Positions 22,939 to 30,528 of a DNA stretch of 32,607 nt are shown here, piece by piece. The number at the start of each line of letters is the position of its first letter. Position 1 is the first letter of the stretch. The notes under the pieces were generated by a model. The model worked only from the letters and a program-made list of their open reading frames with translations. It searched no databases and was not told the origin of the DNA. Location of the stretch: the NCBI GenBank assembly GCA_001304315.1, contig LJUW01000012.1, positions 1-32,607 on the forward strand. The letters run 5' to 3'. The translations under genes were made by a program, and so were the position numbers. The stretch comes from a candidate division Zixibacteria bacterium SM23_73_2. GTDB lineage: Bacteria > Zixibacteria > MSB-5A5 > SM23-73-2.

Positions 22939-24162
22939 TTATTTAAGAAGAATCATCTTCTTCATGTCCTCGAACTTATCAGTTTTAACCTTATAGAAAT
23001 AAATACCGGAGGCAACGGATTTCCCTTTTTCGTTTTTACCGTTCCAGAGAACCTCTCTAATCCCGCTCAGCATAGCCTTATCAGCTAAGGTCTTGACTCT
23101 CTGTCCCAGAAGATTAAAGACCTCAACTTTAACCCAGGAGTCCTCCGGCAGATAAAACTTGATTACCGTAGTGGGATTAAATGGATTGGGATAGTTCTGG
23201 AAAAGGGTGAAATTCTCAGGAAGAACAGCCTCTTTTCCCTCTTCTTCCTCGACACCTGAATTTCCCTCGAATATAAGACCTGAAACATTGGAAGTTAAAG
23301 GAGCAAAACAGAAGGCGTTTGTACCAGGGATAAGCGCGCTGGAAGTATCCCTGAACACGCACCAGTAACCCCCTTTTCCTAACGTGAACTGGAAATTCCC
23401 AGATCCATCAGTTTCAGTTGAACAGATCCTGCCTGGAAAAAAGCTTGTGGTAACGTCTTTACCACGAGCGTAAACAAAGACGCCGACATCCGGGGTCGTG
23501 CCATCAGATTCTAATGCGGTGCCGCTTATGGTGGCTTTCTCTCCGATAACTCCGGATCGAAAAACTGGGCTGTAAGTTTTAGAATCTATATCTGTGAATT
23601 GGAGGTGAACCGGACCTCCTGGTTTGCCCACTGTTGAATCCAACACAATGCTTTTGGTTGTATCCCAATTAGGAACCTGAGTATGATCTCCGTTGAAATA
23701 AGCTGTAAACAACTTTTGTTTACCTGAGGTTGCTGGCAAACCAGTTCCCATGAACCAGACAAGACCAGGAGATATAACCTTCGGAGTATAGTTAGCATCC
23801 CATATCGAATCTCTCCTGCAGACATCTGGATCACCTACATTTGCGGGTTCGGGAAAAATCAAAGCTGGGCTGTAACCTAATGCCCAACTCTCCCATAATA
23901 TGGAGTCACATAATATATCCCGGTTCTCCGAGTGATAATAACTTATAGCAAATGAAAGACCATATAAGGATTGATCTGTCCAGACACTGCATACAACAGA
24001 AAATGGTAAAGGTCTGACCTGGAATTGATTCCAGGTCTGACTCATCGGCACGCCGTAAATCCAAACTGTATCTGGATCTCCAGGGTCCTGTCCCCAGGTA
24101 GAATTAAAAGCCAATATGAGGAAAACAGAAATCAAAGCCAAAAATAATATGCTTCTTTTCAT
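22939..24162 (-). CDS. Secreted protein with one Ig-like repeat and T9SS-type sorting domain
   Basis: 407 residues. The signal peptide (LFLALISVFLILAFNSTWG) is followed by an N-terminal domain (about 28-195) that is homologous to the next protein upstream: QDPGDPDTVWIYGVPMSQ, YYHSENRDI, KLFTAYFNGDH and NWDTTKSIV have clear counterparts. One carboxypeptidase-regulatory/SdrD-B-like repeat (about 200-300, ISGTALESDGTTPD, YWCVFRDTS, NAFCFAPLTS) and a C-terminal type A sorting domain (about 314-407: FQNYPNPFNPTTVIKF, SGIYFYKVKT, MKKMILLK) complete it. The tail should direct type IX secretion or surface attachment; no T9SS genes are in the window. GTG at 24165 is the track start, but AGGAGG spacing favours ATG 24162. 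Confidence 0.9.
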   Translation of the reverse strand: MKRSILFLALISVFLILAFNSTWGQDPGDPDTVWIYGVPMSQTWNQFQVRPLPFSVVCSVWTDQSLYGLSFAISYYHSENRDILCDSILWESWALGYSPALIFPEPANVGDPDVCRRDSIWDANYTPKVISPGLVWFMGTGLPATSGKQKLFTAYFNGDHTQVPNWDTTKSIVLDSTVGKPGGPVHLQFTDIDSKTYSPVFRSGVIGEKATISGTALESDGTTPDVGVFVYARGKDVTTSFFPGRICSTETDGSGNFQFTLGKGGYWCVFRDTSSALIPGTNAFCFAPLTSNVSGLIFEGNSGVEEEEGKEAVLPENFTLFQNYPNPFNPTTVIKFYLPEDSWVKVEVFNLLGQRVKTLADKAMLSGIREVLWNGKNEKGKSVASGIYFYKVKTDKFEDMKKMILLK

Positions 24163-24294
24163 CACCCCTCCTCTTTTTTAAAGGTTAAATTTTTCCCTTT
24201 CCCGGGAAATAGTTTTCTGCCGCTCTTTCTATCCTGAAACCAACTATTAATTTTCTAAATCCTCACCTCCTTTTTGAACCAAAAAATAATTCCC

Positions 24295-26262
24295 TTATCT
24301 TAAAAGAACCATTGTTTTGATATCAGAGTACTCTTCGGCTTCTATTTTATAGAAATAGATTCCAGTGGAAACGTCCTCTCCATTCTGGTTTTTGCCATCC
24401 CACTCCATCTGTCTTACTCCTTTGGGGAAAAAGCCAAATGCCAGAGTCCTTACCTTTTGTCCCACGATATTGTAGACTTCCAGCTTCACCTCACAATCCC
24501 GGGGAAGAGCAAATCTTATCGTGGTATAGGGATTGAAGGGATTAGGATAGTTCTGGAACAGGGCAAAATTTTCAGGCACTGCTTCTTCTTCCTCCTCGAC
24601 CTCAACTTTTGGAGGTTTGAAATTGATACCCGACGTATCGGTTAGCAAGGGATCGAAACAGTACATTCCTTTGGAGATATCCATGAAAACGCAATATTTC
24701 TTCCCCATCAAGACGTTGAACTGGTATATTCCCATCTCATCGGTAAGCGTGGAATCCGTTCTGGATATCTGTATTCCGCTCTCGTATTCATAGAGATATA
24801 CGGTCTCATCTGACCAGGGAAGTCCAGCTTCGAAATAAACCACACCGCTTATTGTAATCCTGCCGCCGGGAATACCCGGTGACATAAAAACATTGTAAGA
24901 GGTATCTTTCCTCAGATAGTTGAAAGTATAAGAGGTAGCAGGATTGGTGCATCCCGCACCGTCCATGCATATGTTGTACTCCCACCCTCCCTTAACCACC
25001 CTGAATTTGTAATTGCCCACGCTGTCCGAAAGAACACTGTCCTCCACAAATAAATCACTTCTCACCTGGCCTGAGAGATAAATCCACTGGTTAGCCCAGG
25101 TGATTGGAGGGGTCTGGTAAACGGTTCCGGATAAGAAAATATAGCCGCCCAGGGTATCCCCTTCAAAATCGTTGTTCAGAGCGTCCTTCATCAGATTGGT
25201 GAAACAGTAAGCCTTTGACGGGGTAAATGTTGCTGTAGTCCTAACGCAATAGCTCCCGCCTTTCAAAACGTTGTACTCGTAATAACCTGAATTATCCGTT
25301 CTGATCGTATCGGTGATGGTTCCGGAAAGGTAGATCTTTTTATTTTTCTCAGGATTTGGTGGATTCTTTGTGTAAGCGATTCCGCCGATTACCACCCCTT
25401 CTCCCTTGAGGTACTTACCATAAAAATCAATACCAAAAGTATCGGAGGTCAAACTGTCAAAACAATAAGTGTTTACGCTGTCCCTCATCTCAAAAGTGGT
25501 GTCCCGGAACACGCACCAATAAGCGTCTTTTCCCACTGTGATTTGGTATATGCCCAGAGAATCGGTTTTAACCATACCGTGTCTCCCCGCTATAAGAAAA
25601 GTATCCTCCACACTTATCGACCATCTGTCCTTACCCCGGAAATATACCCGAGCACCGGTATCCGGAGTTACCCCATCAGGTTTGAAAACCTGCCCCTCTA
25701 TCGTTACCGCCCCTCCTATCAAGCCTTGTCTGAAAACAGGAATCCAATTATTAGATAAATCACTCAAAAACAATGAGTCCTCGAAGGTATATTTTACCGG
25801 ATCGATTACTATCCCTTTAGTGGTATCCCAGTTCAAAGCCTGCAAATAATCGCTATTAAAATAGGCTTTGAACAACTGATGTTTTCCAGGTGGAAGAGAA
25901 TAGAAACCAAAAAACTTCATAGACTTCGGAGCAGGAGACTCAGGATCCGAATAAGTAACAGAGTCATTTGTAAATGCTAAGGTGAAACCTGTTATCACAT
26001 TAGCTGAATCCAAAAAGATGTCGAGATTCTGGGAGTGATAAAAAGTCAAAGGCACTCGTGCTTCATAGATAAGTTGATCCGTTGATATGCTGCAGGTGAG
26101 GGCAAAGGTTTTAGGCCATCCGATGGAGGTGATTGTCTCTGTCATCGGAATTCGCGATACCCAGATAGTATCGGGCATATCGGGATCCTGGGCAGATGCA
26201 GGGCTGAGACCCAGAGTGGCTAAGATTAAACCAAAAATAACCGCTGTTAATAATTTCCTCAT
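24295..26262 (-). CDS. Secreted protein with four Ig-like repeats and T9SS-type sorting domain
   Basis: 655 residues. A signal peptide (AVIFGLILATLGLSPASA) is followed by the same N-terminal domain as the neighbouring 407-residue protein (QDPDMPDTIWVSRIPMTE, FYHSQNLDIFLDS, KAYFNSDYLQALNWDTTKGIV). Four beta-sandwich repeats of about 80-105 residues follow, each with the course SGxVY ... VYLxG ... TDSxGxYxFxVxKG ... YCV ... YCF, and most with a pair of cysteines. A type A sorting domain closes it (about 561-655: FQNYPNPFNPYTTIRF, STGIYFYKIEA, MVLLR). AGGAG lies 7 nt before the ATG, and a near-consensus promoter lies upstream. It is most likely a surface or extracellular structural protein; the ligand is unknown. 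Confidence 0.9.
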   Translation of the reverse strand: MRKLLTAVIFGLILATLGLSPASAQDPDMPDTIWVSRIPMTETITSIGWPKTFALTCSISTDQLIYEARVPLTFYHSQNLDIFLDSANVITGFTLAFTNDSVTYSDPESPAPKSMKFFGFYSLPPGKHQLFKAYFNSDYLQALNWDTTKGIVIDPVKYTFEDSLFLSDLSNNWIPVFRQGLIGGAVTIEGQVFKPDGVTPDTGARVYFRGKDRWSISVEDTFLIAGRHGMVKTDSLGIYQITVGKDAYWCVFRDTTFEMRDSVNTYCFDSLTSDTFGIDFYGKYLKGEGVVIGGIAYTKNPPNPEKNKKIYLSGTITDTIRTDNSGYYEYNVLKGGSYCVRTTATFTPSKAYCFTNLMKDALNNDFEGDTLGGYIFLSGTVYQTPPITWANQWIYLSGQVRSDLFVEDSVLSDSVGNYKFRVVKGGWEYNICMDGAGCTNPATSYTFNYLRKDTSYNVFMSPGIPGGRITISGVVYFEAGLPWSDETVYLYEYESGIQISRTDSTLTDEMGIYQFNVLMGKKYCVFMDISKGMYCFDPLLTDTSGINFKPPKVEVEEEEEAVPENFALFQNYPNPFNPYTTIRFALPRDCEVKLEVYNIVGQKVRTLAFGFFPKGVRQMEWDGKNQNGEDVSTGIYFYKIEAEEYSDIKTMVLLR

Positions 26263-26429
26263 TACTTTACTCCTGATAAGTTTAGAATAGTATATGCTCT
26301 TTTATAGATACCAACGTTTTTTATTTTCTATAGCTTGTATTCTCTCTTCCAAAACCTACTTCAACTCTCCGCTTTGAGAGCGCTTTCCATAAAAACTCAA
26401 ACAATCGTCTCCAGGACTCCAAATGTAAA

Positions 26430-26458
26430 TATATAACAAAATTGGATTTCTTTGTCAA
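26430..26458 (-). promoter_or_regulatory. Near-consensus sigma-70 promoter of the four-repeat T9SS-tail gene
   Basis: TTGACA (26458-26453) and TATATA (26435-26430) on the minus strand are exactly 17 bases apart. The leader would be about 160 nt. Confidence 0.8.
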
Positions 26459-26809
26459 TAAAAAAATTTGATTTTTTTTAAACTCATAAAGATCGAGAAA
26501 GAAAAAAATGAAATCCGGGCAAGTCTATAAACGCTTTACTTTTTTCGATTTCCGATAAATTAAAGGCTCCTCAGAAGATCAAAATCCCAAGGCCATCGGA
26601 GGAGAACTATCTTTAAATCGTTAGTTGGACAACTAAATACAAAGGATCTATAAAAAAATCCATTAAAAGACACCCATCCAATAATATGGGTTAATGAAAA
26701 ACCATTTAGGCAAAAGAGTTAGGTTTTTATTTGGTGGGCGATAATCAGAGAAAGAAAGCAAAGAAAGCTCTAAAAAACCTTCTTTTAAGTCTTAACCTGC
26801 TGTTTTTCC

Positions 26810-26848
26810 AAAAAATTATGGGATGGGGGAGACTCCCCCATCCCATAA
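26810..26848 (-). terminator. Strong terminator of the 1056-residue protein gene
   Basis: A perfect 15-bp stem (TTATGGGATGGGGGA and its complement) with a GAC loop, followed by TTTTT on the minus strand, about 37 nt past the stop. Confidence 0.92.
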
Positions 26849-26884
26849 TCTGTGTTCATCTCAACAATTCGTAGCTTGATTCTT

Positions 26885-29800
26885 TTAGTCTTCCCACTTC
26901 TCCTGACAATCGCAGTGGATTACAATAGGCTTTCCGAAATAGTATTTCGCCAAGTTAATCACGTCGGTCAGGTTCAGCGCACAGTCACCGTTCACATCAG
27001 CCAGGAATCTGAAAGTCTCGGCTCCGGTTCCGAAGTAGTCATTGGCCATATCGATCACATCACTCAGGTTAATCGCACCGGCTGCATCTCTGTTAGCGTT
27101 TCCGCACTTGAATGCCCTGACGTAGTTCTTCAGATTATCCAGTCCGGTAGCAGAGGCTACAATCAAGAACTGCATCTCAATCGTATCGGTAACTGCCAGA
27201 TCAGCAGCTATCTGTTTTCCGGTTATCACCTGATTGTAGTCAGCAATCCTCGAGATAGAGGTATCCACAACAGCGAACCCGGAGTAATTGGTCATCAAAG
27301 ACCAGAGCGAGTCGGTGTCATAGCCCTCGTTGGGATAGATGTAGATGTCGTTGGCAGTGATAAGAGCGTTAATCGGGTCAACGTCATCGGGATCGTGCCA
27401 AGCCACACCGGCAAACAGGTTAGGCTCAGATCCGGCTCCGAATCCTTGCTGATAGAGAAGATTCAGAGACTCATCAAAGCCCGGGGTGTTCAGTGCGTTT
27501 CCGGTATCCGAGGGGCAGTCGATGTCAACCGCAATACCAGCCAGAGCGGCAGGATTGGTGGTCGAAACGTCGGAAACATCCCACCATGGAGGCTTGGGGT
27601 TCTTGTAGATTTTGACGTGCCACTTTTTGATGAATCTCTCCATAGAGTTAATAGTACCAGAATAGAAGATCTTGTCGTAGTACTCGACCGTCAGCCACCA
27701 CCACTTCCAATGGAAAGGAGGAAGCGGGTCCAGAGGATTGCATCTGGCTTTTGCTATCTTGGTCTTTACTCCGCCCGCATTCACCGCTTTCATCTCGGTC
27801 TCGGCCAGCATGTACCTCTCGTTGAATAAGTATCTGGCAACGTGGGTGGATCCAGCTAATGCATCAGAGCCAATGATTACCGAACCATCGAAAACGGGTC
27901 CGAAATCAGGATCCGGCATGATAGCGGGATCGAAGGTCATCGAGGCCGAATCGATCTGGTGACCGATGTTGGAAACGTTGGATTCGGTCAGGTAGAAGGA
28001 ATTGTTGTAGAATGCGGCGAAAGCCGGTTCCACATACACATCCGAAACCACCACGTGGATGGGAATGTTGATATTGTTGTTTCCGACTCCATCATCCGAC
28101 ACAACGTTAATGTTACCCACCAGCATTTCCTCTGAATACGCGGAAGCGTTGATGTCAAATGTGACCCTATTCGGACAGCCGCCCTCTAAAATCGAGAAGG
28201 AGCTGGGAGTGATGTTCGTAATCCACGCCGGCCCAGTAATACCGGTAACGTTAAGGGTAGTAGTTCCAATGCCGGATATCACGATTTCCTTATCTTCAAC
28301 TGTACCATTGTTGGGAACCGCAATGGCGTTAGGCATTTCGAAACCAGCGGGCATCCAATCGATCCTGGGAAGAGGGGTTATGGTCCACACCGGATACTTG
28401 TAGTAGAGGTAGGGGCTGTTAGTCCAGGTGCCCTCATCCATGGGTATTCCGCCTGCATCCCTGTCGTTTACGTATGCAATGTGCAAAAACGAATCCACCC
28501 GGGTGGCTAAAGAAGCCCAGTGATCGGAATCGCACTCGTCAGCCACACAGCCGTTGTCAGGGGTATTGGTGATGTTCCTGGGGGCATCCCAGGTAGCTCC
28601 ATGGGTGGTGGAAACGGAGACGTAAAGCTCTCCTACACCGTACCCAGCAGCGGATACGAGACCCGAGTCGAACTGGGTCCACAAACAGTAAACGTAATCC
28701 TGGTTAAGGCTGGGGATTATTCCTACCCCGCCGCTTATCTTGGTCAGGGTCAAATTGAAAACTCCCGGCTCGCTTTCCCAGTTAGCGCCAGCGATGGGCT
28801 GCACCCTGATGGTATCGGATCCGCAGATCTTCTCTGTGGCTTTGCTCCAGTGAAAGAGCTTAACGTCGTCCACATCATAGTCATCTTCCGGCTCGTCCCA
28901 CTTGAAACCGGAGAAGAAAACGTGAAGGTTACCGCTCACATCGTAGCAGGCAGCCAGCTCCATCTCAGCCCGGTACAGGTCTCTCCCCTGTCTCCACTTG
29001 GTGCAGTTGTTGTCAGAATCGTAGGGGTCCCGGTCAATGAAATCGTCGAAACTGCTTCCGGCAACCCAGTCATCTCCTCCGTTGGTCGACTCGACGTACC
29101 AGATCTCACCTGCGGTCCTCTGATAGCTGGTGTCGTCGGGTACGGGCCAGGTCTCGGTCCATTTCTGCCAGACCAGGGCAACCTTGTTCGAGCCGGGATC
29201 AGTAGCAACGATGTAGGCTGTCGGCTCGCTGATATCCACCTCGGCAATGAAGTCGCTGTCCGGGTCGATCCAGCCGCCGTCGAGAACTCTGGGAGTAATT
29301 CCAGGAGCTGCGCAGGTCAACAGGGAATAATCCCCATTGGGGGTGCAGCGGATATAACCCAAACCACCGGTACCCGATCCGGTTCCGGTTTTTATCAGAA
29401 CGTGAATCCGGTTGCTGCCGTCGACGTTTCCATGGGGCCACATTCCGCCCTCCTGCCAGAACTCCTCTGGATCTACCCCTTCACAGGAGTCAGGTATGTC
29501 AAACTCTTTTTTGTCATCGAAACCCGGAGCAGTCCTCTCGACCATAAGGGTAGCCCTTCTCTCCGCAGGATCGGGACCAGGATTAACATAGTGGAAAATA
29601 GCAACTTCTCTGGAATCCGAGAAGATTGCAAAATGACCGTATCCAGCCCTTTTGCCTCCATGGGTGTAGGAAGCAGCAGTGGTCCAGGCGCCACCCGGAG
29701 CCTTATAGGCTTCGTACATGAAACGGTTGGAGGTCATCTCCGGCAAAACCGTGGTCATGTAGGTCGAATGAATTCCATTCTCTCCTGATGTTGCCTGATA

Positions 29801-30055
29801 GTCGTTACAGATCATCGGGGGAATGGTGCTGTTGTGCTGATAGTCGTAGTAAACGTAACCGATTACGTGGTCATAAGGAGACTCGATTGTCCCTCTGAAA
29901 GCTCCCGGAGGAGGAGCGGTTATCAGGTAATCAAGTACGTAACCCGATCCATCCGCAAGGGGTGGATTGGGAAGAGGAGCATGCTTTGTTGCCCACAGGG
30001 AAACGCTGAAGATCATAAGGAAAACGAGGGATAACACCAAAACTTTTCTTGCCAT
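26885..30055 (-). CDS. Large secreted sialidase/BNR-like protein with dockerin-like C-terminus
   Basis: 1056 residues. The signal peptide (VLVLSLVFLMIFSVSLWA) is followed by a beta-propeller-like region (about 40-560) with motifs such as SVSTTHGATWDAPRNITNT, STNGGDDWVAG and HWASLATRVDSFLHIAYVND, as in BNR/sialidase-type proteins. An Ig-like domain (about 585-670, VEDKEIVISGIGTTTLNVTG), a unique region rich in aromatic residues (about 680-980, FHWKWWWLTVEYYD) and a dockerin-like doublet (about 984-1043: INLSDVIDMANDYF, DVNGDCALNLTDVINLAKYYF) come after. AAGGAG precedes the ATG. Its DNA is visibly richer in G+C than its neighbours, which gives long antisense frames on the plus strand. It has its own promoter and terminator. 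The substrate is unknown; no catalytic site of sialidases is evident. Confidence 0.88.
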   Translation of the reverse strand: MARKVLVLSLVFLMIFSVSLWATKHAPLPNPPLADGSGYVLDYLITAPPPGAFRGTIESPYDHVIGYVYYDYQHNSTIPPMICNDYQATSGENGIHSTYMTTVLPEMTSNRFMYEAYKAPGGAWTTAASYTHGGKRAGYGHFAIFSDSREVAIFHYVNPGPDPAERRATLMVERTAPGFDDKKEFDIPDSCEGVDPEEFWQEGGMWPHGNVDGSNRIHVLIKTGTGSGTGGLGYIRCTPNGDYSLLTCAAPGITPRVLDGGWIDPDSDFIAEVDISEPTAYIVATDPGSNKVALVWQKWTETWPVPDDTSYQRTAGEIWYVESTNGGDDWVAGSSFDDFIDRDPYDSDNNCTKWRQGRDLYRAEMELAACYDVSGNLHVFFSGFKWDEPEDDYDVDDVKLFHWSKATEKICGSDTIRVQPIAGANWESEPGVFNLTLTKISGGVGIIPSLNQDYVYCLWTQFDSGLVSAAGYGVGELYVSVSTTHGATWDAPRNITNTPDNGCVADECDSDHWASLATRVDSFLHIAYVNDRDAGGIPMDEGTWTNSPYLYYKYPVWTITPLPRIDWMPAGFEMPNAIAVPNNGTVEDKEIVISGIGTTTLNVTGITGPAWITNITPSSFSILEGGCPNRVTFDINASAYSEEMLVGNINVVSDDGVGNNNINIPIHVVVSDVYVEPAFAAFYNNSFYLTESNVSNIGHQIDSASMTFDPAIMPDPDFGPVFDGSVIIGSDALAGSTHVARYLFNERYMLAETEMKAVNAGGVKTKIAKARCNPLDPLPPFHWKWWWLTVEYYDKIFYSGTINSMERFIKKWHVKIYKNPKPPWWDVSDVSTTNPAALAGIAVDIDCPSDTGNALNTPGFDESLNLLYQQGFGAGSEPNLFAGVAWHDPDDVDPINALITANDIYIYPNEGYDTDSLWSLMTNYSGFAVVDTSISRIADYNQVITGKQIAADLAVTDTIEMQFLIVASATGLDNLKNYVRAFKCGNANRDAAGAINLSDVIDMANDYFGTGAETFRFLADVNGDCALNLTDVINLAKYYFGKPIVIHCDCQEKWED

Positions 30056-30528
30056 CTCTTACTCCTTTCTGTTAAGTTACTCTAAGCCAAACTTCCCTCA
30101 AGCCCCTCTCAAATCAACTCTCGCTCGTTTGTTGAAACTCACCTCCTCTCCTTAAATCATTTGAAGTTTAAATGTTGTAGGTTTTTGATGTCAGAGTGAT
30201 ACCTCACCACCTTTCATTTGGTTAAATTTACACTAACATTTTCTTTGAGAATAATTAGCTGCAAGCCAATCAATCTCTTAATACCAAAATGAGAGAAAAA
30301 TTTTGCGTGTCTTATTTCTAAGTCTTCAAATAATTCTTTGGGCAAAGCCTTTCTAATCATTAATAAAATAAAGAAAAAAATCAATTTTGTCAAGTATTTT
30401 TTGAGATTTTTATCTAATTTTTACTTCCCTGTTCTCTTTTGTCTGATAAAGACTTATAAAAAGCCTCTGGATAAATATATCGTCAGATTCAAAAACTTTT
30501 TAACCAGAATATAACAATCTCAAGCCAT
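30056..30528. other. Leader and intergenic region upstream of the 1056-residue protein gene
   Basis: No gene called. If the promoter at 30365-30393 is used, the leader is about 300 nt. It contains GGAGAGGAGGTGAG followed by a 14-codon frame (GTG to TGA) near 30105-30155, possibly a leader peptide. No known riboswitch was recognised. Confidence 0.5.
30365..30393 (-). promoter_or_regulatory. Near-consensus sigma-70 promoter of the 1056-residue protein gene
   Basis: TTGACA (30393-30388) and TATTTT (30370-30365) on the minus strand are 17 bases apart. Confidence 0.72.

Larger units (their letters stand above)
26263..26884. other. Intergenic region with promoter and terminators
   Basis: No gene. 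It contains the promoter at 26430-26458, a weak hairpin at 26672-26691 (ACCCAT/ATGGGT) and the strong terminator at 26810-26848. The leader of the 655-residue protein gene, about 160 nt, has no recognised riboswitch. Confidence 0.6.

Noticed and set aside
26852-29788. Long plus-strand ORFs (325 and 422 residues) opposite the 1056-residue gene
   Set aside because: They have no domain signature or ribosome binding site and arise from the GC-richer codon use of the minus-strand gene.
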